Positions 1-9,419 are shown, numbered from the stretch's first letter. The stretch: DNA of 64,000 nt from Bathymodiolus thermophilus thioautotrophic gill symbiont (GCF_003711265.1 NZ_CP024634.1:682001-746000), one strand, 5' to 3'. Numbers and translations are program-made. Notes: generated by a model from the letters alone, not told the origin.

Positions 1-486
1 TCTTCCATGGTTTCCCCTTTTTATAACAAACGATTATTATAGGGACATATTCCCCTATTGAGAGATTAAAAACAACCCCTTGTCTTTATTGTAAGATAAA
101 AGTTAAAGACTAGGTTGAATACAATTTAGATTGGATTTTAGCAAAATACGACAACAGAAAGTAGGTTAATTATTTAGTAAATGCGTGAAATAATTGGCAT
201 TATGGGTAATGGGAACGAGGCACAACGCTATAACGAGGATACGATGTGTGCTAACTAGTCTAAGTTTTACAAAAAAATACTTTAATTGCCATTTTTAAAA
301 ACCATCAGATTTGTCGAAAAAGTTTACATAGAGTTCAACAAACACGCAAAAAAATAAACCACTAGTTGAGGCAGTTAATGACAGAACAAAGGCATTTATT
401 ATCGCCCAAAAACATCTACGACATCAATCACACCTTTTACCTCTAAATAAAACTTGAAATGAAATGCGAGCACCCTGTTGGGTGCA
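1..486. other. Gene-poor left edge with relic sequence
   Basis: I see no intact gene here. About 355-456 on the plus strand holds a short open stretch that begins KPLVEAVNDRTKAF and ends in TGA, with no start codon or ribosome site, so it looks like a gene relic that I cannot name. The segment also carries the left copy of a roughly 120-bp direct repeat (see 91-212). Confidence 0.4.
91..212. repeat. Direct repeat, left copy, flanking the PIN cassette
   Basis: This segment starts GTAAGATAAAAGTTAAA, continues with CAACAGAAAG and ends around ATGCGTGAAATAATT. It matches 2334-2450 in the same orientation with scattered substitutions and small indels. The two copies bracket both accessory genes at 487-2249. 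I infer either a mobile cassette boundary or an old duplication; the repeat is not an inverted terminal repeat. Confidence 0.6.
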
Positions 487-996
487 TTAGTACTTTCTAT
501 AATTATCAAGTGGCAAACCATGTCCACCAGATATTTTAAGTATGTTACAAATTATCTCAAAATATTGAGGCTGAATACCCTCTATTTCCTTATACTCTCT
601 GTGGTCATTTAACGAGCGAATTGTTCTAAATTGATTCCAAATGCTCCTTTGGGTTATTATTTTATTGACCTCATGATGCTTTTCACAGTCACAAGCTCTA
701 TATATTTCGATATAATCACTAATTTCTCGGGATTCATCACTGGTAAGTGCTTTGCCATTTATAGTAGATTCAGAGATTACCTTTTTGCTAGAATATTCTC
801 GGTATAGTAAAACCCTTTTTGAAAATCCATCAGTGCCGATTGAAATCAATAACTGTAATTCATGCCACCGTAATTTTATGATATTCGTTATATGAATATC
901 ACTCATTATTCCTTTTCTATTTGTGACTCTCACAATTTCGTTAATTTTAAAGTTTGCTATTTCTTTGTATAGGTTATTATCATATTCAATTTTCAA
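487..996 (-). CDS. Hypothetical protein, 169 aa
   Basis: The family is not recognised. The start is TTG at 996-994, supported by a strong Shine-Dalgarno sequence (AGGAGGA on the minus strand, 1001-1007) four bases upstream, which argues that this is a real gene. The protein is polar, with no signal peptide or membrane segment. It has a basic and aromatic C-terminal part and a CDCEKHH cluster near residue 103 that could bind metal, which is speculation. It lies downstream of the PIN-domain gene on the same strand with a 143-bp gap, inside a cassette framed by direct repeats, so a joint accessory or defence role is possible. Nothing in the sequence fixes a function. Confidence 0.6.
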   Translation of the reverse strand: MKIEYDNNLYKEIANFKINEIVRVTNRKGIMSDIHITNIIKLRWHELQLLISIGTDGFSKRVLLYREYSSKKVISESTINGKALTSDESREISDYIEIYRACDCEKHHEVNKIITQRSIWNQFRTIRSLNDHREYKEIEGIQPQYFEIICNILKISGGHGLPLDNYRKY

Positions 997-1070
997 AAAA
1001 TCCTCCTATTATCTAAGAACCCAACGCCGTATAAATGCCAAAAGTTGCAAAGTGAAGCAGTGTAACTTTA

Positions 1071-1107
1071 CTCGTTTCCAAGCAGAGCTTTAGAGATGAG
1101 GAACAAG
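1071..1107. repeat. Degenerate TTCCCAAGC palindrome
   Basis: CTCGTTTCCAAGCAGAGCTT followed by a degenerate right arm resembles the clearer palindromes at 2464-2487 and 11167-11197. It sits between the two genes of the cassette. Confidence 0.4.
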
Positions 1108-1139
1108 TGATGTTTTAAATTATCTATTAGATCTATTTG

Positions 1140-2249
1140 TTAATACTTTTCTATATCTGTAATTTCATCAATATTATATTTAGTTATGTATTCTGATATA
1201 TTCTCTAAGTTGATGTTGTTAATGTTGAGAGAGATTGATGCCAAACCAACGACATTTAATTTGAATTCATCCTCAGCTTCAAAATAATGGTCATTATGGT
1301 CTGTAACTGACGGAGGAGCGTGCTCTTCATCAGAAATCATATAATAATCTGATTTGAATATATAATAATAAGCCGACACTGTTATTGTTAAGTTGAATGG
1401 AATTCCAAATTGACCGTTTCCATAATATCTTATTTCTGAAAAGTCTAGATCAATATGTTCCACCTCTTCATAGCCACTTATAGTGGCTTCATTATTATCA
1501 TCGGGTATTGATTGATCGGTAAATGTTTTCCACATAATAGTTTCGCCAATATTATTTGAAATAAAGTTTGTAATTTCTCTACATTTCTTTTCATGTTGCC
1601 TTATCGCTTCTATCAGTTGACTAATAATAAAATCTGTATCTTTCAGTTCTGCTTGTATGAGATCAGATTTTATAAAGTCCGAAAGACTGTTATAAGTAGT
1701 AATCTCCCCTTCGTTTGAGAATGTATCTTTTATCTTGTTATCTCCTGAAACAACATGAATGTCATTATTTTCTTTATTGAGTTTAAATATTGATTGCACA
1801 ATAAAGCTGTCAGGAATATCTTCTCGTTTTTTGATTGATTTTAAAGGTGGGGTACCTTGAAAATAAGCTTCCAATGCAGCGTTAGCTTGTTCTAAGCAAA
1901 GTGGATATAAATTTGCACCTATATTATTAGCCCAGTTAGTTATTTGATTCTCAGTATTAGACAGTGTGTTTTCTAATTCATCCTCAAGAAGATCCTTCAA
2001 TATTTCTAATTTATTTAATATATCTGTATTTAATTGCTTTTCAGATAGTTTTGATAATCCCGATATTACCTTGGAATGAGCCTTTAAATATATTTCTTTT
2101 TGCTGTGTTTGAAATTCACGTAGTACCACATACGGAATATGAAGGCGAATGCTATTTGCCTTCGCAAGTTCTTCAAGGGCTTTGAAATCTAGATTTTCTC
2201 TGTTTGGATTTTTACGATATATATTTGTATCTAAAATTACATGAATCAA
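1140..2249 (-). CDS. PIN-domain protein (putative ribonuclease)
   Basis: The N-terminal half reads as a PIN nuclease fold. Acidic residues fall where the family needs them: D7 in the LDTN motif, E45 in VLREF, D147 in DIPDSF and D170 in SGDNK, which would form the metal-binding tetrad of an RNase. Residues 171-369 are an acidic extension that I cannot assign. The protein is 369 residues, much longer than a VapC toxin (about 130), and closer to the large stand-alone PIN proteins found in defence or toxin contexts. The start is TTG at 2249-2247, with AAGGAGG seven bases upstream. No antitoxin-like gene overlaps it; the only partner is the unknown gene at 487-996. RNase activity is inferred from the motif alone. 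Confidence 0.75.
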   Translation of the reverse strand: MIHVILDTNIYRKNPNRENLDFKALEELAKANSIRLHIPYVVLREFQTQQKEIYLKAHSKVISGLSKLSEKQLNTDILNKLEILKDLLEDELENTLSNTENQITNWANNIGANLYPLCLEQANAALEAYFQGTPPLKSIKKREDIPDSFIVQSIFKLNKENNDIHVVSGDNKIKDTFSNEGEITTYNSLSDFIKSDLIQAELKDTDFIISQLIEAIRQHEKKCREITNFISNNIGETIMWKTFTDQSIPDDNNEATISGYEEVEHIDLDFSEIRYYGNGQFGIPFNLTITVSAYYYIFKSDYYMISDEEHAPPSVTDHNDHYFEAEDEFKLNVVGLASISLNINNINLENISEYITKYNIDEITDIEKY

Positions 2250-2333
2250 GTTTCAACCTCCTTTGTAATAATTATTTTTATGAAAAATATATTTTACTAT
2301 ATTGCAATATTAAAAATATTTCTTGTTTTTTTT

Positions 2334-2450
2334 GTAAGATAAAAGTTAAAAACTAAGTGCAATTTAAATTTAATATTAGCGAAATATGATAACAGAAAGC
2401 AGTCAACCATTCAATAAATGCGTGAAATAATTAGCGTTATAGGTAACAGG
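2334..2450. repeat. Direct repeat, right copy, flanking the PIN cassette
   Basis: This is the counterpart of 91-212: GTAAGATAAAAGTTAAA, then AACAGAAAGC, then AATGCGTGAAATAATTAGC. It lies just upstream of the PIN gene start. Confidence 0.6.
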
Positions 2451-2463
2451 AGCAATGTATCCG

Positions 2464-2487
2464 CGTTCCCGAGCAGAACTTGGGAAC
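2464..2487. repeat. TTCCC...GGGAA palindrome
   Basis: CGTTCCCGAGC and its partner CTTGGGAAC form a short hairpin. The same palindrome recurs at 11167, 13026 and 63789 and always lies next to accessory genes in this window. Confidence 0.55.
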
Positions 2488-2551
2488 AAAAAGGGCTATG
2501 TGGGTTGTCTAAACAGCTTGAGAGTGAGGGATTACTCATTTTGGCTTTTGA

Positions 2552-4834
2552 TTAATAACATTGTCGAAGGTAGTAGCGTTTGGCATCTTTACGATATTCT
2601 TTGATGTTTATGTCGTGAGTGAAGAGGAGGTCGATTTGTCCAGAGCATTGGGTTTGGAGGGTTTGGATGTTGTTGGCTTGGTAGCGTTGTAGAATGGTTT
2701 TATGGGGGTGGTGGAAGCGGTTTTGAAAGCCGCTGGAGATGATGACTAGGGTGGGGGATACGGCGGTGAGGAATGCTTGGGTGGAGGAGGTTTTGCTGCC
2801 GTGGTGGGGTGAGATTAGGACGGTGCTTTTGAGTTTTTTTGTAAAGTTTTGTACGAGGTGGCGTTCGGTTGCTTTTTCGATGTCGCCGGTGAGTAGGATA
2901 CTGTATTTTTGGTTGGAGACTTTTAGGACGCAGGAGGCGTTGTTGTCTGTGAGTTTGGATTTTTTGTTGGGGCTGAGGATTTCGAAGAGGACGCCGTCCC
3001 ATGTCCAGTTTTGCCCTGCTTGGCAATTTGTGGCTTTGGTTGGGATTTTTTCGGGTACGGAGCTGAGTATTTCGGTGATGTCGAAGTTTTGTAAAATGTT
3101 GTTAAGTCCGCCAATGTGGTCGTTATCATCGTGGGAAATAATCACTTTGTCTAAGTGCTGAATGTGTTTTGCTCGAAGGTAGGGGGTAATGACGCTATCG
3201 CCAAGATCAAAGCCAGAGGCGTATCTTGCGCCAGTGTCAAATAATAAAATATGGTTACGGGTTTGTATGACATGTGCCAATCCTTGTCCAACATCCAGTG
3301 TAGTCACGAGCATTGAATTGTGTTTTATCGTGTGGTTTGGTGTTAAGAATAGCAGTCCTAAAATGGGGATGGATAGCCAGCGTAGTTTGAGCCCTTTAGG
3401 CGATAGGGCGATAAACATTGCTAGGATGAAGAGGGTTAAATCAACCAGTGAAGTCTGTGAATAATGCCATTGATTAAATTCAAATTGTTGTAGTTGTTCT
3501 AATATTTTTGTTAAATAAAGCAAGATTTGATTGGCAATTGAAAAAACCATGACCGACAAATAAGCCAATCCAGTAAAGTGCAATAACGCCCCGATTAGAG
3601 CAAGTGGGATAACGGCAAAACTGAAGATTGGAATAGCAATTAAGTTGGCAATGGGGGAGACTATAGAGCCTGCTGAAAAGAACCAGATGGTGAGTGGCAG
3701 GGTGGCAAGATTGATCAATAATTGTAGGTAAATGAGGCGATAAAGCCAAGATTTATCCTGATGTTGGTGACTGCCATAGATAATCACGGCAACCACATAA
3801 AAGGACAACCAAAACCCGACACTAAAAATATTTAGCGGGTCGTTGGCCAATACCAAGAACAATGCTATGCCATATAATTGCCAAGTATTGTGATGGCGTC
3901 TAAAAATAATTGCCAGAAAAAGCACACTTGCCATAATAAAAGCACGACCTGTTGGGACAGAAAATCCAGCAATCAATGCATATACAAATGCCGACCCAAG
4001 GCCAAAAAATGCAGCAGCAACTTGCGAAGGCATTACCCTGCTTAAGCGCATAGAATATCGCCACAAAAATTGTATCAACAAGAACATAAAGCCAGAAATA
4101 AGCCCAATATGTAAGCCAGAAATAACGCTCAAGTGCGTGGTATTAGTGGCTTTAAATAACGCCCAATGCTTGGTGGAAATCAAAGAACGGTCGCCAATAA
4201 TCAGTGCATTGATAATGCCACCGAATTCTTGTTGTTGCAGAATAGGGGCGAGAGAATGGCGGATGGCTTGCCTAATTTGGTCTATGGATAGCGTTTGATT
4301 GGCATCATCAATGCGCTGATTGGAGGGCGAAGCTCGCACATATCCAGTGACATCAATGCGTTTGTAAAACAACCATTTTTCATAATCAAATCCCCCTAGA
4401 TTTTGATAACTGTTATTGTGTTTGATTTTGACGAGCAATTGCCAAGCATCGCCTGTGCGTAAATTGGGAGAGTGGTGATACCAAGCCAGTTTTAATTTCC
4501 CTTGAAAAGGACTGTGTGCTTTAAAGATAAACTTGGTATTGCGGGTGGTATTTTTAGGCAATTCGACAACTTTACCGGTTACTAAAATGGGTTTGTTAAG
4601 GTAAGATTCTTTGATTTGAGTGCTTAGGGTTTGTGCTGATATAATGCCCATCCAGGTAAAACCAAGCAAGAAAAATCCCAAACTTAAAGCCACGACTTTG
4701 TGGCGCTTAAAACTGAGCAAAATCGTCAAAATTATGACAAACAATGCCGACCACTCTAGCACCGTTATCAACAAGGCATTTTTCAGCGAAAACAGCAGGA
4801 TTCCAAAGAGAAAATTTAAGGCATAAATAAACAT
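2552..4834 (-). CDS. comEC: ComEC/Rec2 DNA-uptake channel
   Basis: This inner-membrane protein is predicted to carry single-stranded DNA into the cell during natural transformation. Helices at residues 1-65 precede a soluble N-terminal region (about 80-180). The multi-pass Competence domain spans about 205-480 and includes the signature HLSVISGLH near 234. A metallo-beta-lactamase-like domain runs from about 510 to the end, with LDVGQG near 513 and the metal motif SHDDNDH at 567-573. At 760 residues it is full length for the family. The start ATG at 4834 lacks a clear ribosome site. It stands alone, with 344 bp to coaBC upstream. No other competence gene is in the window, so uptake ability cannot be judged. 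Confidence 0.93.
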   Translation of the reverse strand: MFIYALNFLFGILLFSLKNALLITVLEWSALFVIILTILLSFKRHKVVALSLGFFLLGFTWMGIISAQTLSTQIKESYLNKPILVTGKVVELPKNTTRNTKFIFKAHSPFQGKLKLAWYHHSPNLRTGDAWQLLVKIKHNNSYQNLGGFDYEKWLFYKRIDVTGYVRASPSNQRIDDANQTLSIDQIRQAIRHSLAPILQQQEFGGIINALIIGDRSLISTKHWALFKATNTTHLSVISGLHIGLISGFMFLLIQFLWRYSMRLSRVMPSQVAAAFFGLGSAFVYALIAGFSVPTGRAFIMASVLFLAIIFRRHHNTWQLYGIALFLVLANDPLNIFSVGFWLSFYVVAVIIYGSHQHQDKSWLYRLIYLQLLINLATLPLTIWFFSAGSIVSPIANLIAIPIFSFAVIPLALIGALLHFTGLAYLSVMVFSIANQILLYLTKILEQLQQFEFNQWHYSQTSLVDLTLFILAMFIALSPKGLKLRWLSIPILGLLFLTPNHTIKHNSMLVTTLDVGQGLAHVIQTRNHILLFDTGARYASGFDLGDSVITPYLRAKHIQHLDKVIISHDDNDHIGGLNNILQNFDITEILSSVPEKIPTKATNCQAGQNWTWDGVLFEILSPNKKSKLTDNNASCVLKVSNQKYSILLTGDIEKATERHLVQNFTKKLKSTVLISPHHGSKTSSTQAFLTAVSPTLVIISSGFQNRFHHPHKTILQRYQANNIQTLQTQCSGQIDLLFTHDINIKEYRKDAKRYYLRQCY

Positions 4835-5178
4835 AAATAAGGGTAATAAAGTTGCGACATAATTAAGTTGGAATTAAATGAGTTTATCATTTGCTAATAT
4901 ACTGTGAAACACCTGTTTTAATGCGTGAAACAGTAAAAGTTTTCCCCCATAATAAAATAAAAGTTAAATTGTTTCATTATTGAATAATATTGTTTTTATA
5001 AATTTTTACAAGTCATTGATTTTTAATCAAAAAAAATATATGATTACTTTTTATTCAAAACCATAAGAAAGTGCAATATAACAACACTTTCTCTTATTTT
5101 TACGAAGATATCAACAGAGTTATCCACAGTTTTGTGGGTAACTCTATTGAGTGTTGATTTAACAAGGTTTTTGATTGT
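4835..5178. other. AT-rich spacer with paired DnaA-type boxes
   Basis: No gene is visible. About 4980-5060 is extremely AT-rich. It is followed by a perfect DnaA box TTATCCACA (5120-5128) facing TGTGGGTAA (5133-5141), together forming a hairpin with 13-bp arms and one mismatch, framed by ATCAACA and TGTTGAT. It lies just downstream of coaBC, so a transcription-end role is possible, but no T-run follows on the minus strand. Confidence 0.5.
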
Positions 5179-6369
5179 TTATAAAAAATTTTCACTCAGT
5201 GTTTCAACAATTTTTCGGGCAATCTTTTGCTTGCTGTTTTTTTCAATTTTTAGGCTACTTTTTGAGGTTAAAAATACCACCTCATTTTCCTCACTTTTAA
5301 AGCCAAAATCAGTACCAGAAACATCGTTTAGAATAATGGCATCACACCCTTTGTTTTTCAGCTTATTTTCAGCATTTTCCATCAAATTCTGTGTTTCTGC
5401 GGCAAAGCCAATGCAAATGGGTTTGTGTGTTAATTGGCACACATCTTTTAAAATATCTGCTGTGGGTATTAACTCTAAAATTAAAGCTTGATTGGATTTT
5501 TTAATTTTATTTTTTTCCACATTTTTGACACGGTAATCACTCACCGCCGCACAAGCAATAAAAAAATCTTGTGTGGCAATATTCGCCATCACCGCTTGGT
5601 ACATTTCTTCAGCACTTGTTGCGGAAATTGCGGTAGCTTTTTGGTTAAGAGGGACGCTGATATTGCCATACACAAGGGTTACTTTTGCACCTGCTTCAAT
5701 GCAAGCATCAGCAAGTGCCGACCCCATTTTGCCACTAGAATGGTTGGATAAATATCTCACGGGGTCTATGGCCTCAATGGTTGCACCCAAAGTAATCAAT
5801 ATTTTTTTGCCACTCAGTTTGGTGTGTTGAAAAAGTGCGCCGACTTGTTGGGCGATATCCGTGGCATCAGCCAAACGACCTGCGCCAATATCGCCACAAG
5901 CTTGTTTGCCATTGTCAGGTTGAATGATGGTTATTTGGCGTTCCAACAAGGTTTTTAAATTTTCTTGCACGCTATCAGCAGCATACATTTGTTGATTCAT
6001 TGCCGGTGCAATTAAGAGGGGGCAATTGCTTGCTAGAATGATATTGCCAAGCAAATCGCTTGCCTTGCCTGAGGTCAAATTGGCAATTGTGTTAGCGCTA
6101 GCAGGGGCGATTAAAACCACATCTGCCCATTTTGCCAATTCAATATGCCCCATGGACAATGCCATTTCTGGATCCCATAAATTATGATGAACTTTGTTTT
6201 TAGAAGTTACTTGGAGTGACAATTCCGTGACGAATTGCGCACCATTTTGCGTTAGCACAACACGCACCTCAGCCCCTAGATCTTGCAATCGACGCACAAT
6301 ATCGGGTGCTTTGTAAGCGGCAATTGAGCCACTGACGCCAAGAATAATGTTTTTATTGGTTAAAGTCAT
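5179..6369 (-). CDS. coaBC: Bifunctional CoaBC, coenzyme A synthesis
   Basis: This enzyme joins cysteine to 4'-phosphopantothenate (CoaB) and decarboxylates the product (CoaC), giving 4'-phosphopantetheine for CoA. The N-terminal flavoprotein domain starts with GVSGSIAAYK, and the substrate-clamp motif PAMNQQMY lies near 124. ACGDIGAGRLA near residue 155 holds the decarboxylase cysteine. The CoaB synthetase domain begins near 188 and contains the NHSSGKMG loop. At 396 residues it is normal length. It overlaps the ribD stop by four bases (ATGA), so translation is probably coupled. The pairing with ribD joins two cofactor pathways in one operon. Confidence 0.95.
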   Translation of the reverse strand: MTLTNKNIILGVSGSIAAYKAPDIVRRLQDLGAEVRVVLTQNGAQFVTELSLQVTSKNKVHHNLWDPEMALSMGHIELAKWADVVLIAPASANTIANLTSGKASDLLGNIILASNCPLLIAPAMNQQMYAADSVQENLKTLLERQITIIQPDNGKQACGDIGAGRLADATDIAQQVGALFQHTKLSGKKILITLGATIEAIDPVRYLSNHSSGKMGSALADACIEAGAKVTLVYGNISVPLNQKATAISATSAEEMYQAVMANIATQDFFIACAAVSDYRVKNVEKNKIKKSNQALILELIPTADILKDVCQLTHKPICIGFAAETQNLMENAENKLKNKGCDAIILNDVSGTDFGFKSEENEVVFLTSKSSLKIEKNSKQKIARKIVETLSENFL

Positions 6370-7412
6370 TTTAAGGTTGCGGTTGTTTTAATATCTTTAC
6401 CGACCATTCTAATGTCTTGAATGTTGAGTTCTAACTTATTATTCATTTTTTGAATGGAGAGATTCATCATAGAATTAGCATCACTGCCCATTAGTATTGG
6501 TGCTGTGTAGATGACAAATTCATCAATCAGCCTAGTTGTCACCATGGCACCAATTAAACCGGGCCCTGCCTCAAGCAAAACACTGTTAATATCTTGTGTG
6601 GCTAATTGTGTAAGAATGTCGTGTAAATCTAATTTGCCAGTGTCATTGATTTTGGTATTTTCAGGGTTAAATACTTGGGTGCTGGCATCTGTTGAAAAAA
6701 TATTAAGATGGGGGCTGGTAATTTGATTTTTGCCATCCACCACCACACGAAGTGGCGTGTTGCTTATATTGTCAAGTCGCACCGTCATTGATGGATTGTC
6801 TGCCAATATTGTGCCAGAACCCGTCATAATTGCTTGATTTTTAGCGCGTAATTTTTGCACATCAAGTCTCGCTGCCTCTCCTGTGATCCACTTGCTTTCG
6901 CCAGATGCCATGGCGGTTTTTCCATCCAAACTCATGGCGATTTTACAAGTAACAAAAGGCAATCCCGTTTCCATACGCTTTATAAAAGCACGGTTAAGTT
7001 GCTTGGCTTCATTTTCAAGCAGTCCAATGGCAACTTCAATGCCAGCAGTTTCCAGCATTGTTACCCCCTTGCCACCGACTAAGGGATTGGGGTCAAGTGT
7101 GGCGACAATTACTTTTTTAACCCCCGCATCAATAATGGCTTGCACACATGGCGGTGTTTTGCCTTGGTGGGCGCAGGGCTCTAAGGTTACATATAAAGTA
7201 GTATCGTTTGCCTGATGATTAATTTGTGCCAGCGCATTAACTTCTGCATGGGCGGCGCCAAAAGTTTGATGATAGCCTCGGGCAATAATGTCATTATTCT
7301 TAGTAATAACACAGCCTACCATAGGATTAGATTTCACACCGTATTGACCCTTATGCGCCAGTTTGAGCGCCAGCGACATACAATGTATATCATTTTTTGA
7401 AAAAGTTGCCAC
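6366..7412 (-). CDS. ribD: Bifunctional riboflavin deaminase/reductase RibD
   Basis: RibD performs the second and third steps of riboflavin synthesis: deamination of the diaminopyrimidine and NADPH reduction of the ribose side chain. The zinc deaminase motifs are HAEVNAL near 51-57 and EPCAHQGKTPPC near 78-89. The reductase domain begins at about 148 (TCKIAMSLDGKTA). The protein has 348 residues, slightly shorter than E. coli RibD, with both domains complete. It is first in the ribD-coaBC operon. Only 53 bp separate its start from the divergent recA start, so the two promoters must be packed into or overlap this gap. Confidence 0.95.
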   Translation of the reverse strand: MATFSKNDIHCMSLALKLAHKGQYGVKSNPMVGCVITKNNDIIARGYHQTFGAAHAEVNALAQINHQANDTTLYVTLEPCAHQGKTPPCVQAIIDAGVKKVIVATLDPNPLVGGKGVTMLETAGIEVAIGLLENEAKQLNRAFIKRMETGLPFVTCKIAMSLDGKTAMASGESKWITGEAARLDVQKLRAKNQAIMTGSGTILADNPSMTVRLDNISNTPLRVVVDGKNQITSPHLNIFSTDASTQVFNPENTKINDTGKLDLHDILTQLATQDINSVLLEAGPGLIGAMVTTRLIDEFVIYTAPILMGSDANSMMNLSIQKMNNKLELNIQDIRMVGKDIKTTATLK

Positions 7413-7465
7413 AATAGTTTAATTGCTCGTAAAATTAAATCCTATTTTACCTAAGGAGAAACACT

Positions 7466-8491
7466 GTGGACGAGCAGAAAAAACAGGCCCTAAAAGCCGC
7501 ATTGGCGCAAATTGACAAGCAGTTCGGCAAAGGCTCTGTTATGTTTTTGGGCGATGAGGGAGCGCAAACAGATATTGAGGCGGTTTCTACTGGTAGTTTG
7601 AGTTTGGATATTGCACTCGGCATTGGCGGATTGCCTCGTGGGCGTGTGGTTGAAATTTATGGCCCCGAATCATCTGGTAAAACCACCTTAACCCTACATG
7701 TTATTGCAGAAATGCAAAAACTTGGCGGTACAGCCGCATTCATTGACGCAGAACACGCACTTGATCCACAATATGCCAAAAAACTTGGCGTCAATACAGA
7801 CGAATTACTAATTTCCCAACCCGACACAGGCGAGCAAGCATTAGAAATCACCGATATGTTAGTGCGTTCAGGTGGCGTTGATATCGTAGTCGTAGATTCG
7901 GTAGCCGCATTGACACCCAAGGCTGAGATTGAAGGCGAAATGGGTGCATCACACATGGGTTTGCAAGCGCGTTTAATGTCTCAAGCGCTGAGAAAACTCA
8001 CTTCCAATATTAAGAAAACCAACACCATGGTGATTTTCATCAACCAATTGCGAATGAAAATTGGCGTTATGTTCGGCAACCCCGAGACCACCACAGGTGG
8101 CAATGCCCTAAAATTTTATGCCTCAGTGCGTTTAGACATTCGTCGCATCGGCGCCATTAAAAAAGGCGATGAAATCTTAGGCAACGAAACCCGTGTCAAA
8201 GTATTAAAAAACAAAGTAGCAGCCCCATTCAAACAAGCAGAATTTCAAATTCTTTACAACGAAGGTATTTCTCGTGAAAGTGAAATTATTGATTTGGGTG
8301 TCAAACACGGATTTGTCGAAAAAGCAGGCGCATGGTATAGCATTGGCAGTGAGAGAATTGGACAAGGCAAAGACAACGCCAGAGATTACCTCAAACAAAA
8401 CATCGAACTGAGTCAAAAAATTGAAGGCCAAATCCGTGAAAAACTCATGGCCAAAGATGACGATTTAAATCAGGAGACAGATTCTGAATAA
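7466..8491 (+). CDS. recA: Recombinase RecA
   Basis: RecA forms ATP-dependent filaments on single-stranded DNA for homologous recombination and triggers LexA-type self-cleavage. Walker A is GPESSGKTT at residues 66-74, and the L2-loop region ([11 protein letters not shown]) is intact. The start is GTG at 7466, seven bases after AAGGAGA. The protein is 341 residues, slightly short of the E. coli enzyme because of a shorter acidic tail. I see no CTG-N10-CAG LexA site in the 53-bp upstream gap, so SOS control is not evident. recX follows directly. Confidence 0.98.
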   Translation: MDEQKKQALKAALAQIDKQFGKGSVMFLGDEGAQTDIEAVSTGSLSLDIALGIGGLPRGRVVEIYGPESSGKTTLTLHVIAEMQKLGGTAAFIDAEHALDPQYAKKLGVNTDELLISQPDTGEQALEITDMLVRSGGVDIVVVDSVAALTPKAEIEGEMGASHMGLQARLMSQALRKLTSNIKKTNTMVIFINQLRMKIGVMFGNPETTTGGNALKFYASVRLDIRRIGAIKKGDEILGNETRVKVLKNKVAAPFKQAEFQILYNEGISRESEIIDLGVKHGFVEKAGAWYSIGSERIGQGKDNARDYLKQNIELSQKIEGQIREKLMAKDDDLNQETDSE

Positions 8492-8516
8492 GTCAGCTTA
8501 CAACAGCGCATTAGAA

Positions 8517-8897
8517 ATGCTCGCTAAACGCGAGCATTCTTGTCTTGAGCTCACGAGAAAACTCGCACAACATTATGCAGAAGACATAATAGCGCAAGTC
8601 TTAGAAACACTTAAAAATCAAAATCATCAATCCGACGAACGCTTTACCAATGAATTCATCCAAATGCGCTTTAACCAAGGCAAAGGCTCCATCAAAATAG
8701 CCATTGACTTAAAGCAACGAGGCATTGAAGATTTTGATTTATCCGCATACGACTTTTTTGCCCTAGCAAAAGAAGTTAGAGTATCAAAATACGGCGAAGC
8801 AGCCCCAAGTAATTACAAAGAAAAAGCCAAGCAACAACGCTTTTTACAATCTCGTGGATTTGACTTTGATGAAATTAATCTTTCTTTTGAACCATGA
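8517..8897 (+). CDS. recX: Regulatory protein RecX
   Basis: RecX binds RecA filaments and limits their growth. The sequence shows the family's helical repeats, beginning MLAKREHSCLELTRKL and later FIQMRFNQGKGSIKIAIDL. The ATG at 8517 probably cuts off real residues: the frame is open further upstream and encodes [10 protein letters not shown], which matches the usual RecX N-terminus. A good AGGAG site at 8472-8476 sits four to seven bases before ATT (8481) or CTG (8484) in this frame, with no ATG, GTG or TTG available there. The true start may therefore be a rare codon overlapping the recA stop. Coupling to recA is typical. Confidence 0.88.
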   Translation: MLAKREHSCLELTRKLAQHYAEDIIAQVLETLKNQNHQSDERFTNEFIQMRFNQGKGSIKIAIDLKQRGIEDFDLSAYDFFALAKEVRVSKYGEAAPSNYKEKAKQQRFLQSRGFDFDEINLSFEP

Positions 8898-9419
8898 TTG
8901 TAAGCCACACAAGAAAACGCCCATCAGAGATAGGCATCGGGTCAAACGCATTTAATACCATTTTCAAAAATAAAATAAACAATCTGCCGTCTATCCTCAC
9001 CCCAAGTATTAATCGTAAAAATCTCTGTGTTATCAATCTGTAAAGCACCTGAAATAAAAGACTCTGAAACAGAACCAATTAAAGTTGTAATGGACTAACA
9101 AACTTAGACACAAAGATAGCCTTATAATAGTTACATAGAGGTCAAATACATTAAGGGCTGTTTTAAGTAAAATAGCACAAGATTGGTAATATAGCGCATT
9201 AGTAGAAAGAGTTTTCAAGAATCTAACATTATTACACCAGTTTTATCTATAACCTTATGATTGGGTGAATTATGTAAATATGTCAATTTATCAAAAATAA
9301 TTGGATAAAATTAGAGGCAATCAACAGATAGGCACCACTTGACAATAAGAACTGGACTGCAAATATAGTAAATAAATGCGGTTTATTATCAACTTTAAAC
9401 TCAAGAGGAAGACCGAAAA
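8898..9419. other. Gene-poor spacer with repeat fragments
   Basis: No credible gene is seen; all frames are broken. About 8953-9015 (ATACCATTTTCAAAAATAAA ... CCAAGTATT) matches repeats at 35601-35665 and 51322-51412. The remainder may be decayed insertion-sequence DNA, but I could not name it. At the right end, AAGAGGAAG (9402-9410) is the ribosome site of the disrupted methyltransferase gene. Confidence 0.4.

Noticed and set aside
7413-7465. LexA box between ribD and recA
   Set aside because: The best candidate near 7464 has CTG and CAG only eight bases apart, so it does not fit CTG-N10-CAG.
8875-9218. Minus-strand ORFs of 60-70 aa downstream of recX
   Set aside because: They run over repeat sequence and lack ribosome sites; the hydrophobic composition is what AT-rich non-coding DNA gives.
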